Below, one piece after another: positions 36,952 to 45,757 of a DNA stretch of 64,000 nt; within the stretch, counting starts at the first letter, position 1, and each line of letters starts with the position of its first letter. Location of the stretch: contig NZ_CP011036.1 of NCBI RefSeq assembly GCF_002221505.1, positions 310,001 to 374,000 on the forward strand, given 5' to 3'. Both the position numbers and the translations under genes were made by a program. The stretch comes from Pseudoalteromonas nigrifaciens. Lineage in GTDB: Bacteria > Pseudomonadota > Gammaproteobacteria > Enterobacterales > Alteromonadaceae. The notes under the pieces are model-generated. The model was given only the letters and a program-made list of their open reading frames with translations. It did not search any database and had not been told where the DNA came from.

Positions 36952-37629
36952 ATGCAAACTAACGCGTTTCTAGGAGTATTTGCAAAATCTCCTATCAAAC
37001 CAATGGAAGAACATATTCGAAAGGTTCATCAAGCTAGTAAAGCTTTGATTCCTTTTTTTAATCACGTATTTAAAGAAGAATGGCAACAAGCTGAAGAGCT
37101 ACGTTTAACCATTCGTAATTTAGAACGTGAAGCCGATGAAATGAAAAGAAATATACGTTTACAACTACCGCGTGGATTATTTATGCCGGTAGAGCGTACA
37201 GATCTGCTCGAATTAGTAACCCAGCAAGATAAAATTGCCAATAAAGCAAAAGACATTGCAGGGCGTGTAATTGGTCGTGAGATGATCATACCAAAAGTAA
37301 TTCAAATCGACTTTTTAGCTTATTTAACACGTTGTGTTGATGCTACTAAACAAGCATCTAATGCGATAAATGAGTTAGAAGAGTTATTAGAAACAGGTTT
37401 TAAAGGTCGCGAAGTGGCCTTGGTTGAAAAAATGCTCGTTGAATTGGATACCATAGAACAAGACACGGATGAAATGCAAATTAAAATACGCCGCCAACTA
37501 CGCGCAGTAGAAGGTGAGTTAAACCCGGTTGATGTGATGTTTTTATATAAGATCATTGAATGGGTTGGCGAGCTTGCAGATATTGCAGAGCGCGTAGGAT
37601 CACGTCTTGAGCTGATGTTAGCTCGTTAA
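36952..37629 (+). CDS. DUF47/TIGR00153 PhoU-like accessory protein of the Pit transporter
   Basis: 225 residues, all helical. The motif LVTQQDKIANKAKDIAGRV and EWVGELADIAERVGSRLELM resemble PhoU repeats with acidic metal sites. Family members sit beside Pit-type phosphate transporters and are thought to regulate them. Only 39 bp separate it from pitA, giving an operon. It is separated from phoU by 148 bp and there is no Pho box in front, so it is probably expressed under other conditions than pst. Confidence 0.88.
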   Translation: MQTNAFLGVFAKSPIKPMEEHIRKVHQASKALIPFFNHVFKEEWQQAEELRLTIRNLEREADEMKRNIRLQLPRGLFMPVERTDLLELVTQQDKIANKAKDIAGRVIGREMIIPKVIQIDFLAYLTRCVDATKQASNAINELEELLETGFKGREVALVEKMLVELDTIEQDTDEMQIKIRRQLRAVEGELNPVDVMFLYKIIEWVGELADIAERVGSRLELMLAR

Positions 37630-37668
37630 TTTAAAATCAGTTCAAAAACGATAGATTAAGGTTACACA

Positions 37669-38937
37669 ATGGATATCATTGCATCTTACGGCACGGTATT
37701 AATTTTAATTGCCGCAGCAGTTGGCTTTTTTATGGCTTATGGTATTGGCGCAAATGATGTTGCCAATGCAATGGGCACATCAGTAGGCTCTAAAGCGCTA
37801 ACGATTAAACAAGCGATTTTTATCGCGATGATCTTTGAGTTTGCAGGTGCTTACTTGGCCGGCGGCGAAGTTACATCGACAATTCGTAATGGCATTATTG
37901 ATTCAACGCCATTTATGGATATTCCTGAATTAATGATATTAGGTATGATTTCTGCGCTTTTTGCAGCAGGCGCCTGGCTATTAATGGCATCATTCTTAGG
38001 ATGGCCAGTATCAACTACTCACTCTATTATTGGCGCTATTATAGGTTTTGCTTTAGTTGCAGTAGGCAGTGAAGCGATTCATTGGAACAAGGTTGCAGGA
38101 ATTGTTGGTAGTTGGATAGTAACGCCTGCTATATCGGGTTTTATTGCCTACTTAATATTTATGAGCGCACAAAAGCTTATTTTTGATACGGCTACTCCGC
38201 TTAAAAATGCTAAACGTTTCGTGCCAATTTATATGGGCTTAGCTGGCTTTATTATGTCACTTGTGACAATTAAAAAAGGCTTAAAACATATTGGTATTAA
38301 CTTAGGCACAGTGGAAGGTATTAGTCTATCTATTGCGATTGCAGTAGTAGTAGGCTTTATTGGTAAAATTGCAATTTCACGTTTAAAAATCGACCCTCAG
38401 GCCGATAAAAAAATGCAATTTAATAACGTTGAAAAAGTTTTTGCAGTACTTATGGTCTTAACGGCTTGTTGTATGGCATTTGCTCATGGTTCTAACGACG
38501 TTGCTAATGCTATTGGTCCTCTTGCGGCTGTGGTAAGTATTGTTGAAAACAACGGTGAAATTGCAAAACAAGCGGCTATTGCTTGGTGGATATTACCACT
38601 AGGTGGTTTTGGTATTGTGGCCGGTTTAGCTATTTTAGGTAAAAAAGTAATTAAAACGATTGGCGAAGGGATCACACATTTAACCCCTAGCCGTGGTTTT
38701 GCTGCCGAATTAGCTGCTGCTTCAACAGTTGTAATTGCATCTGGCACAGGCTTACCAATTTCAACTACGCAAACCTTAGTGGGTGCGGTGTTGGGTGTAG
38801 GTATGGCACGCGGTATTGCCGCACTGAACATGGGTGTTATTAGAAACATTGTAGTTTCTTGGGTAATTACATTGCCAGTGGGCGCAGGCCTTGCTATTGT
38901 TATTTTCTACGTACTAAGAACCGCATTTGGGGTTTAA
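37669..38937 (+). CDS. pit: PiT-family inorganic phosphate transporter
   Basis: 422 residues, with the two conserved repeats: GIGANDVANAMGTSVGSKAL near residue 26 and AHGSNDVANAIGPLAAVVS near 270. About 10-11 membrane segments. PiT proteins take up phosphate (with metal) together with protons or Na+; they work as the low-affinity route next to PstSCAB. A terminator follows at 38967. A putative ribosome site is AAGG 9 nt upstream of the ATG. Confidence 0.93.
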   Translation: MDIIASYGTVLILIAAAVGFFMAYGIGANDVANAMGTSVGSKALTIKQAIFIAMIFEFAGAYLAGGEVTSTIRNGIIDSTPFMDIPELMILGMISALFAAGAWLLMASFLGWPVSTTHSIIGAIIGFALVAVGSEAIHWNKVAGIVGSWIVTPAISGFIAYLIFMSAQKLIFDTATPLKNAKRFVPIYMGLAGFIMSLVTIKKGLKHIGINLGTVEGISLSIAIAVVVGFIGKIAISRLKIDPQADKKMQFNNVEKVFAVLMVLTACCMAFAHGSNDVANAIGPLAAVVSIVENNGEIAKQAAIAWWILPLGGFGIVAGLAILGKKVIKTIGEGITHLTPSRGFAAELAAASTVVIASGTGLPISTTQTLVGAVLGVGMARGIAALNMGVIRNIVVSWVITLPVGAGLAIVIFYVLRTAFGV

Positions 38938-38966
38938 TAAAAAAGTACTTAAAGACTTTTAGCTTG

Positions 38967-39002
38967 AAAAGATCTCAATGCCCTAGGTGTTGGGGTCTTT
39001 TT
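38967..39002 (+). terminator. terminator of the pit operon
   Basis: AAAAGATCTCAATG...GTTGGGGTCTTTTT: a 12-bp stem including two G-U pairs, followed by T-run. The TnpB element starts about 9 bp later. Confidence 0.75.
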
Positions 39003-39010
39003 ATCATTTG

Positions 39011-40321
39011 AGCCGAAAAACTCCGTCCTTTAGGTCGGGGATGTAAGGTTTTAGCGCAACGCGCTAACAATAGAGCTTGAATCTCACAAAAACACTGTGT
39101 ATCTTGTAAGGCATGAAAGAGATAGCGGTTAAACAACGGTTCTACCCAACACCTGAGCAAGTAACCTTACTTGAACAGACGTTTGGCTGTACGCGTTTTG
39201 TTTACAACTCTATTCTTCGTTGGCGTACTGATGCTTACTACAATGAGCAAATCAAGATTAACTACAACAAAGCATCAAGCTATCTAACTGAACTCAAGAA
39301 AAACCCTGAGTTCCCTTGGCTTAATGATGTTTCTAGCGTTCCTTTGCAGCAAGCAATCAGAAACCAACAAACTGCTTTTAAGAACTTCTTTGAGGGTCGA
39401 GCTAAATACCCAACTTTCAAAAAGAAGCGCTCAAAACAAAGCGCACAACTAACCAAAGCAGCATTCAGATATACTGATGGTCAGTTGTTCATGGCTAAAT
39501 CTAAGCAACCTATAAATGTTCGTTGGTCGCGAGAGCTGCCTAGCGAACCAACCACCATTACAATTAGCAAAGACAGTGCGGGTCGCTACTTTGTATCTTG
39601 TCTGTGTCGCTTCGAGCCAAAACCACTATCGATTAGTAAAAATACAGTCGGTATTGATTTAGGTTTGACTGATCTTGTTATTGCCTCCAACGGTTTCAAG
39701 TCTGGAAATCCCCGTCACACCAAGCGTTACGCTAGTAAACTAGCTAAGACTCAACGTGTGCTATCGAAGAAGAAGAAAGGTTCTTCTAACTTCCACAAAG
39801 CCAGAAAGAAAGTCGCTCGCGTTCAAGCAAAGATTGCTGATTGTCGTCACGACTTCACCCACAAACTGACTTCCCAATTGATAAACGATAATCAAGTGAT
39901 TAGCTGTGAAAGTCTGAGCGTAAAAAACATGGTCAAGAATCGAAAACTTGCTAAAGCAATTAGCGATGCCAACTGGGGCGAGTTCGTGCGCCAACTTACC
40001 TACAAAGCTGAGTGGTACGGTCGAACTGTAGTTAAGATTGATAAGTGGTATCCAAGCTCTAAACGCTGTAATTGCTGCGGTCAGGTTGTCGATTCCTTGC
40101 CGTTACATATCCGTAAATGGTCGTGTCCTCAATGCTCTAGCGAGCTAGACCGCGACATAAATGCGGCACTGAATATTAAAGCTGTCGGGCAGACAGTGTT
40201 AGCCTGTGGAGCGTAAGTAAGACTTTAGATTCTTTTGAATTTAAAGCGATACGCTATGAAACAGGAATCCCCCTCCTTTCCCGACTTGTCGGGCGCGAAG
40301 CGAGGTGGGGGAGGATGTCAA
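39011..40321. mobile_element. solo-TnpB (IS1341-type) element
   Basis: About 1.3 kb with only tnpB. The left end contains CTCCGTCCTTTAGGTCGGGG (stem-loop) and TTAGCGCAACGCGCTAA. The right end has nested hairpins: CCCGAC-TT-GTCGGG inside CCCCCTC...GAGGTGGGGG, and finishes GAGGATGTCAA, a right-end sequence often seen in this group (TCAA cleavage). There is no TnpA, so movement would need a transposase in trans. The 40217-40321 segment should be the scaffold of the omega RNA, with the guide taken from bases after 40321. The left boundary is uncertain by a few bases. Confidence 0.8.
39113..40216 (+). CDS. tnpB: RNA-guided TnpB nuclease (IS1341-type)
   Basis: 367 residues, complete. The RuvC-like residues are Asp in VGIDLGLTDLV, Glu in ISCESLSVKN and Asp in LDRDINAALNI. 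The zinc finger has CNCCGQ and CPQC. N-terminal MKEIAVKQRFYPTPEQVTLL is typical. It is only distantly related to the tnpB genes at 20273 and 40373. Known TnpB homologues cut DNA next to a short motif with an RNA transcribed from the element's right end. No catalytic residue is missing, so it is probably an active nuclease. Confidence 0.95.
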   Translation: MKEIAVKQRFYPTPEQVTLLEQTFGCTRFVYNSILRWRTDAYYNEQIKINYNKASSYLTELKKNPEFPWLNDVSSVPLQQAIRNQQTAFKNFFEGRAKYPTFKKKRSKQSAQLTKAAFRYTDGQLFMAKSKQPINVRWSRELPSEPTTITISKDSAGRYFVSCLCRFEPKPLSISKNTVGIDLGLTDLVIASNGFKSGNPRHTKRYASKLAKTQRVLSKKKKGSSNFHKARKKVARVQAKIADCRHDFTHKLTSQLINDNQVISCESLSVKNMVKNRKLAKAISDANWGEFVRQLTYKAEWYGRTVVKIDKWYPSSKRCNCCGQVVDSLPLHIRKWSCPQCSSELDRDINAALNIKAVGQTVLACGA

Positions 40322-41650
40322 TGTCATATTGCATCTTGACAACCTGAGCTTATACAGTGGTCTATACAGTGTATGAAAAAGACGCTTAGATACAACTACA
40401 GGCTAAATCCAACGCCAGAGCAAGAAGTTAAACTCTTTGAGTTTGGCGCGACTTCGCGAGGCATTTGGAATATGTTGTTATCTGAAAACATGCGGCGATA
40501 TGAGTATGATAAAACGTTTTTGTTTTACAAAGACATGGCCTCGGTTCTTAAAGAGCTAAAGCCTTTTGAAGAGTTTAATTGGATAAAAGCGTTTGATTCT
40601 GCTGCGGCTCAGCAAGTTGCTCGCGACTTGGAAACCGCGTTGAAAAATGCATTCTCTAAAGGTCGTTTGCAACGCTTTCCAAAACATAAAATCACTTACA
40701 AAAAGAAAAAACTTCACAATGACTCGTTTCGGGCGGTTAACAACTCCAACTGTATTCGCATTGAAAATGGTGCTATTAGTGTCCCTAAAATCGGCAGAGT
40801 TCCGATTATTTTACATCGCAAATTAGCAAGTAAAATCAAGACCGTGACTGTTCAGTATCGTCACGGAAAATGGGAATGTAGTATAACTCAAGAAGTGGAA
40901 TGCAAGGCCGCGCTTCGCGTGTTAAAAACAATTACAGGCTTTGATATTAACTCAAAGCAGACGGTTGTTGGCTCAAACGGTTATGTTGCCGATAATCCAA
41001 AGTTTTTAAAGCAATCAAAAGAGAAGCTGAATCAATTGCAACGCCAGCTTGCACGCCGTAAAAAAGGTTCTAATCGCTGGCACAAAACAAAACAACGCAT
41101 CAATAAATTACATGGTAAAATCTCAAGGCAAAGGCTCGACTTTGCGCATAAAATTTCACGACAGATAACCAATGAAAATGATATTTTAATTTTTGAAAAT
41201 TTAAATGTAAAAGCAATGCAGAAATTTAATGGCAGTACGGTGGCCGACAACGTAATGGGGCTCATCACTCAGCTTTCAAAGTATAAAACTGAGCTTGAAG
41301 GTAAGATCTATCATGAAATTGGCAGATTTGAAAAATCCACAGGGATTTGCAGTGAATGCGGCCAGCATCATGTTTTGACACTGAAAGATAGAAATTTCAC
41401 TTGTTTGGCTTGCAGGACATATCAAGGTCGCGACTTATCTGCGGCAAAAAGTATAGCTAAAACAGGTGAATTAGATTTAATTGCGGCTGGAATTGTCGCA
41501 AGGGTTAACCCCATATCTCAGCAGAAATCAGCTATTAAAACGAAAGTCTTCGAGCTATCGAAGTTTGCTGTTGGATCTGAGAAAAAAGTAGCAGCCTAGC
41601 CCAAAAGCTAGATTGTAGAAGCCCAGTGATCTTTAGTCGCTGAGTAGTTC
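40322..41650. mobile_element. remnant of an IS200/IS605 element, lacking tnpA
   Basis: The sequence from 40322 on (TGTCATATTGCATCTTGACA) matches the tnpA-tnpB gap of the 20.2-22.0 kb element with one difference in the first 22 bases. On the reverse strand it holds only the tnpA start codon and three more codons before the TnpB element begins, so tnpA has been removed or displaced. The right end, after tnpB, shares TGTAGAAGCCCA and GTAGTTCAC with that element but the palindrome between them has decayed. It ends about 17 bp before the oxyR start. Confidence 0.75.
40373..41599 (+). CDS. tnpB: TnpB nuclease of the truncated element, homologue of the 20273 copy
   Basis: 408 residues without a break. 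Catalytic Asp (GFDINSKQTVV), Glu (IFENLNV) and Asp (GRDLSAAKSI) are kept, and so is the zinc finger (CSECGQHH, CLAC). Compared with the copy at 20273-21499 it has scattered substitutions and no indel, so the two diverged from a recent common ancestor while staying open. Its own tnpA is missing. Upstream sequence from 40322 gives a region like the tnpA-tnpB promoter gap. Confidence 0.93.
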   Translation: MKKTLRYNYRLNPTPEQEVKLFEFGATSRGIWNMLLSENMRRYEYDKTFLFYKDMASVLKELKPFEEFNWIKAFDSAAAQQVARDLETALKNAFSKGRLQRFPKHKITYKKKKLHNDSFRAVNNSNCIRIENGAISVPKIGRVPIILHRKLASKIKTVTVQYRHGKWECSITQEVECKAALRVLKTITGFDINSKQTVVGSNGYVADNPKFLKQSKEKLNQLQRQLARRKKGSNRWHKTKQRINKLHGKISRQRLDFAHKISRQITNENDILIFENLNVKAMQKFNGSTVADNVMGLITQLSKYKTELEGKIYHEIGRFEKSTGICSECGQHHVLTLKDRNFTCLACRTYQGRDLSAAKSIAKTGELDLIAAGIVARVNPISQQKSAIKTKVFELSKFAVGSEKKVAA

Positions 41651-41667
41651 ACTTGTGGAAAGAAAAA

Positions 41668-42606
41668 ATGACTAATCTTCCGAGTATAAAACAGCTGCAG
41701 TATTTACTTGCAGTACATCAATATCAACATTTTGGCCGCGCTGCTAGTGCGTGCTTTATTGGCCAATCAACATTAAGTACAGCCATTCAAAACTTAGAAG
41801 AAACACTAGGCTGCCAACTTATTGAACGTGAAAACCGCAGTTTAATGTTTACCACCATTGGTGATGAAGTAGTTGAACGTTCGCGCAAAATTATTCACGA
41901 CACAATCAGTTTAAAAGAGCTCACTAAAAGCTTTTTAACGCCGCTGAGTGGTAAGTTAACCGTAGGGGTTATTCCTACTATTGCGAGCTTTATTGCCGCG
42001 CCTTTGTATCACTTTTGTAAGCAAGAATTTTGCGATTTAGAACTGGTATTAGTAGAAGATACTAGCGATAAGTTACTCGATAAATTAGAGCATGGTCAGA
42101 TAGATTTAGCCTTATTAGCACTGCCGTATCAAACCGATAAGTTTCATACTCAGGTGTTAGCTAGAGATCATTTTAGTTTGGTACATCACAAAGATTACAC
42201 GCCAGCAAAGAACGTGCAAGACTTTAACTTATTACCCGACGCCAGCGTGTTCTTACTAGAACGTGAGCACTGTATGACCGGGCACGCGCTTAGTGCATGT
42301 CATTTAAACCGTGTCAGCTGTATAAACCCGTTTGAAGCAGCCAGCTTGCATACTTTATTGAGCATGGTGGAGTATCAGTTGGGGGTGACCTTTTTACCGC
42401 AAATGGCGATTAATGCCGGCATTTTAGATAATAAAAATATGCTAGCAACTCCATCGGCGAATGAGGCATACCGTGAAATTGGTATTTTGTGGCGTAAAAC
42501 AACCGGACGAATTCGCGACTTTAAATTGTTCAGCCAGCAATTAGAGGTGTTTTTAAAACACCAATGTAGTTTAGACTTTGCTAAAGAGACAGCAACAAGC
42601 AGCTAA
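41668..42606 (+). CDS. oxyR: hydrogen peroxide-sensing LysR regulator OxyR
   Basis: 312 residues. LysR wHTH in residues 5-62 (FGRAASACFIGQSTLSTAIQ) and a sensor domain with redox cysteines C202 and C211 in EREHCMTGHALSAC, spaced as C199/C208 of E. coli OxyR. It activates peroxide defence genes (catalase, ahpC and the like) when the disulfide forms. ATG 41668 is preferred to the upstream TTG at 41653, because GGAAAG is 6 nt before it. The truncated IS ends ~17 bp upstream, so the native promoter has been moved away or replaced by IS sequence. Confidence 0.92.
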   Translation: MTNLPSIKQLQYLLAVHQYQHFGRAASACFIGQSTLSTAIQNLEETLGCQLIERENRSLMFTTIGDEVVERSRKIIHDTISLKELTKSFLTPLSGKLTVGVIPTIASFIAAPLYHFCKQEFCDLELVLVEDTSDKLLDKLEHGQIDLALLALPYQTDKFHTQVLARDHFSLVHHKDYTPAKNVQDFNLLPDASVFLLEREHCMTGHALSACHLNRVSCINPFEAASLHTLLSMVEYQLGVTFLPQMAINAGILDNKNMLATPSANEAYREIGILWRKTTGRIRDFKLFSQQLEVFLKHQCSLDFAKETATSS

Positions 42607-42815
42607 GATAGCTGCTTGTTTTCATGGTTATGGCTTTCATATGGTTCTAGTTTAGGTAAAAAAAGTAAATAAACCCAAACAACCAGATTAAAGTAAGGCA
42701 CTAGCCCTAATACAGTAAATACCCGAACAGGATAACCTTTAATGTGTGCATATCGGTAACACTGAAACGCAATTGCAAAATGCATAAGTAGTAATAAAAC
42801 AACTAGCTGTGTCAT
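42603..42815 (-). CDS. small two-helix membrane protein of unknown function
   Basis: 70 residues: MTQLVVLLLLMHFAIAFQCY is a hydrophobic N-terminal helix and VFTVLGLVPYFNLVVWVYLL a second, with a short charged tail. ATG at 42815 is preceded by AAGGAGG, 6 nt away; a longer frame that would start inside the heptamer array at 42841 is not likely. The stop overlaps that of convergent oxyR by 4 bp. No family known. Confidence 0.7.
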   Translation of the reverse strand: MTQLVVLLLLMHFAIAFQCYRYAHIKGYPVRVFTVLGLVPYFNLVVWVYLLFLPKLEPYESHNHENKQLS

Positions 42816-42840
42816 ATTTACCTCCTTAAACTCTAATAAC

Positions 42841-42875
42841 ATCCAACATCCAACATCCAACATCCAACATCCAAC
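42841..42875. repeat. tandem heptanucleotide array, 5 copies of ATCCAAC
   Basis: Five exact copies (35 bp) just upstream of the small membrane-protein gene, beginning 26 bp before its start codon. Same unit length as the long array at 22369 but another sequence. Confidence 0.9.
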
Positions 42876-43025
42876 AAATTGTCGTCTTATTTGGGCTGAT
42901 TTATAATGTCATGTTTTTTTGCGCTTATCGTATTAATTGCGCGACATTTGCTGATTTGTAAGTAAAGTATAGCCGAGAAAGATAATTATGATAGTAGTAA
43001 AGAGCTTAATTTTGTTTACAGCTGT

Positions 43026-45557
43026 TTATTTTTTGCTAGGTAGTTGTTGGTAAAACGTTTTATTTTTTAAAATCTTTTCAAGTTCACTTTTAACACCTTT
43101 AATAGGCATAGGGCGAGCTATAAAATAGCCTTGGCCGTAGTCAACGCCAATTTCTTTTAATGCAAAAAATACTTCTTCGGTTTCTACATACTCAGCCACA
43201 GAGCGCTTATCGAGTGAATGACTAATGTCGTTAATGGCCTTTACTAGTGCTAAATCAATAGGGTCGTTGAGCATATCGCAAACAAACGAGCCATCAATTT
43301 TTACATGCTGTGCTGGCAGTTGTTTCAAGTAGTTAAAAGTACTGAAGCCGGTGCCAAAATCGTCAATGGAAAAGTGGCAGCCTAAAATATTGAGTTTTTC
43401 AATCATTTTACGCGTAGCTGCTAAGTTGTTAATGCTGGCAGATTCGGTAATTTCAAAAATTATTTGTGTTGGTAAAACCTGATACTTTGCTAAATTTGAC
43501 TCTATTAATGGCACTAAACGCTCATCTAAAAATGACTGCGCAGAGAGATTTATAGCTACTTGGTTAAGTTCTGGGTAGAGGGCAACATTAGCAATTGTGT
43601 TACGAATAACGCATTGATCCATTAAAAAAGTATCGTTTAGCATTTCTAATGAAGGAATAAATTGATTAGGAAAAACTAGTTCATCATTTATTTTTAAGCG
43701 CAGCAGCACCTCAAAGTAAGCAACTTCATTGCGCCTAAAATCCCAAATTGGTTGGTAATGCAGTTCAATGCTGTCTTGTTGTAGCGCTTGGCGAATACCA
43801 TGACCCCACTCTAAACCCGTTTGTAGCGTATTGTTATGGGCATCTTGTTTTGCATAGCAATGTACTAAATTACGACCTAAATTTTTAGCGATATACAGGG
43901 CAATATCAGCTTGTTTTAAACATTCGCTTGGGTCGCAATTCTTTTTGGTAATTTGAGTTAAACCAATTGAGCAACTGATTGAGTATATTTGCTCCTCAGA
44001 TTTAAATTGATTTTGTTCAATCGCGTTACATATACCTTCGGCAATTAAATGCGCGTCAAGCAAGTTAGTATGTTTGAGGATCACTGCAAATTCGTCGCCG
44101 CCAACTCTACACACTAAATGCTCGGTACTTATGTTTGTTATAAATAATTGCGCTACTTCTTTTAAAACAATATCGCCTTGTTGATGGCCTTTACTGTCGT
44201 TAATTATTTTAAAGTGATCTAAATCGATATAAATAAGCGCGTGTTCAATATCAGAATGCGTGTGCTGAGGTTGGCAAATACGATTCAGCTGTTGGTCAAA
44301 GTAATAGCGATTATGCAGGCCAGTAAGCGTATCGTGAAGTGCTAAATGGCGCAGCTGCAGTTCCGCTTGTTTTCGTTCATGAATATTGTCGATTGTGGCG
44401 GTAATAGTGGCGTTATTATGGCTGTTTTGTATGAGCTGCAGCCGACATTCAACCCAAATTTGGCTGCCATTTTTATGTTGTAGCCTTATTTCAACTTGTT
44501 GTTTGTACTCACCACCACAAAGAATGTCGTCTATTGTTGCTTGTAGTTTTACTTGGCATTCAGCAATACAAAAATTAGTTAATTGCTGTTGTAGTGTCGA
44601 TTTAACACCAAAGCCACTCAATGCTTCCCACGCTGGGTTGATAAAGCGAATAAGCCCTTGCTGATCAAGTTCTAGAACGACAGTATTTAAATGCAATAAA
44701 ATACGTTGATGCGCAGAAAATAAATCTCGGTATCGCACTTCGCTTATGCTCAGTTGCTCTACTTTGTTAGCAAATTCAGCGTAGCTCACCATAAAGTCTT
44801 CGCGACGCGCTGCATGGTCGCATACTTTATTTAAAAATGGCGGATCGTATGGGGCACGTATAAAGTCGGTTACGCCCGAAAGTAAAAGCTGCTCCGCATA
44901 ATCTGCATCATCACTATCTATAATAGTTACAATTGCTTGCATAGGATTATGTTGTAAAATTTCAGATACTAGCACGCTCGACTCTTCTGCTCTTGCAGCG
45001 GTTGCATCAAGTAAAACAATTGCAAATTGTTGCTGGTTATAAGCATTAAGCGCGGCTTGGCTCGAGGTAACATGGGTGATCGAAAAATTGAGCAGTAACG
45101 GCTTGCTGATTTCATTGGCTTTAGTGTTAGTCGGCTCTAACAGTAAGAGGTTTAAACGACTGCTTTTTTCTAAATGGTTAGCGAGCACACTTGCCAGCAC
45201 TTGCGGCAGCATGTCTTGGCGCTCAAAAGGTAATACTGCATCAATACCGTAGCTGCGGGCAGTAGTTTCAGCTATTCGTTCACAATAAATAGGGGGAATA
45301 AGTAAGATTGGGGTATTTTTAGGGGTATTTAATAAGCCCGAGCGGATCATTCTTGAGAAGCGCCAGCCATCAATTTTACCTACATCAAGGCCAGTAATAA
45401 TTATATTAACGGCTTGTTTTTTTAATATTTTTAAAGCTTGTTGGCTATCAGATACTTCTATAAATTCAAAAACATTTAATTTCTCTAAAGTGGCTCGAAT
45501 AGTGCCACGCTCAGCACTGCTGGCGTTTAATATTAGCAATTTAAGCTGATTTACCAC
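43026..45557 (-). CDS. REC-REC-PAS-GGDEF-EAL cyclic-di-GMP protein
   Basis: 843 residues. The first receiver domain (~1-125) is degenerate: it reads NAS where the acidic pair should be, Gly at the phosphoacceptor position (IITGLDVGKIDG), and no conserved Lys (LPFER). The second receiver (~134-250) has an Asp in IVLLDATAAR but Arg for Lys. A PAS domain (~275-390) and an intact GGDEF motif (CRVGGDEFAVIL near 490) follow, then an EAL domain with EVLLRL in place of EALLR, and NLSAQSF, EITESA, IDDFGTGFS and KIDGSFV intact. Both synthesis and breakdown of c-di-GMP are possible; it probably has no membrane segment. Confidence 0.88.
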   Translation of the reverse strand: MVNQLKLLILNASSAERGTIRATLEKLNVFEFIEVSDSQQALKILKKQAVNIIITGLDVGKIDGWRFSRMIRSGLLNTPKNTPILLIPPIYCERIAETTARSYGIDAVLPFERQDMLPQVLASVLANHLEKSSRLNLLLLEPTNTKANEISKPLLLNFSITHVTSSQAALNAYNQQQFAIVLLDATAARAEESSVLVSEILQHNPMQAIVTIIDSDDADYAEQLLLSGVTDFIRAPYDPPFLNKVCDHAARREDFMVSYAEFANKVEQLSISEVRYRDLFSAHQRILLHLNTVVLELDQQGLIRFINPAWEALSGFGVKSTLQQQLTNFCIAECQVKLQATIDDILCGGEYKQQVEIRLQHKNGSQIWVECRLQLIQNSHNNATITATIDNIHERKQAELQLRHLALHDTLTGLHNRYYFDQQLNRICQPQHTHSDIEHALIYIDLDHFKIINDSKGHQQGDIVLKEVAQLFITNISTEHLVCRVGGDEFAVILKHTNLLDAHLIAEGICNAIEQNQFKSEEQIYSISCSIGLTQITKKNCDPSECLKQADIALYIAKNLGRNLVHCYAKQDAHNNTLQTGLEWGHGIRQALQQDSIELHYQPIWDFRRNEVAYFEVLLRLKINDELVFPNQFIPSLEMLNDTFLMDQCVIRNTIANVALYPELNQVAINLSAQSFLDERLVPLIESNLAKYQVLPTQIIFEITESASINNLAATRKMIEKLNILGCHFSIDDFGTGFSTFNYLKQLPAQHVKIDGSFVCDMLNDPIDLALVKAINDISHSLDKRSVAEYVETEEVFFALKEIGVDYGQGYFIARPMPIKGVKSELEKILKNKTFYQQLPSKK

Positions 45558-45757
45558 GTTTAGAGTACCCCTAAAAAATCACGATTATTCAAAAGAGTAA
45601 GAGTAATGATATTTACCGCTTAGGACAAGCGTATTTACGGCATGATAATAAATGCAGTAAAACAAGTGTAATTTAATGAGAATTTACCTGATTTCTTGAG
45701 CTTCATAAGCGATAGATATACACTTGGCGCGACTTTAAATGATGTGGATTACCAACT

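Noticed and set aside
38975..39160. 61-codon reverse frame over the TnpB left end
   Set aside because: Overlaps the terminator, IS end and tnpB start; no start signals or homology.
42816..42863. Longer start of the small membrane protein inside the heptamer array
   Set aside because: The extra residues come from repeat sequence; the ATG at 42815 has a perfect ribosome site.
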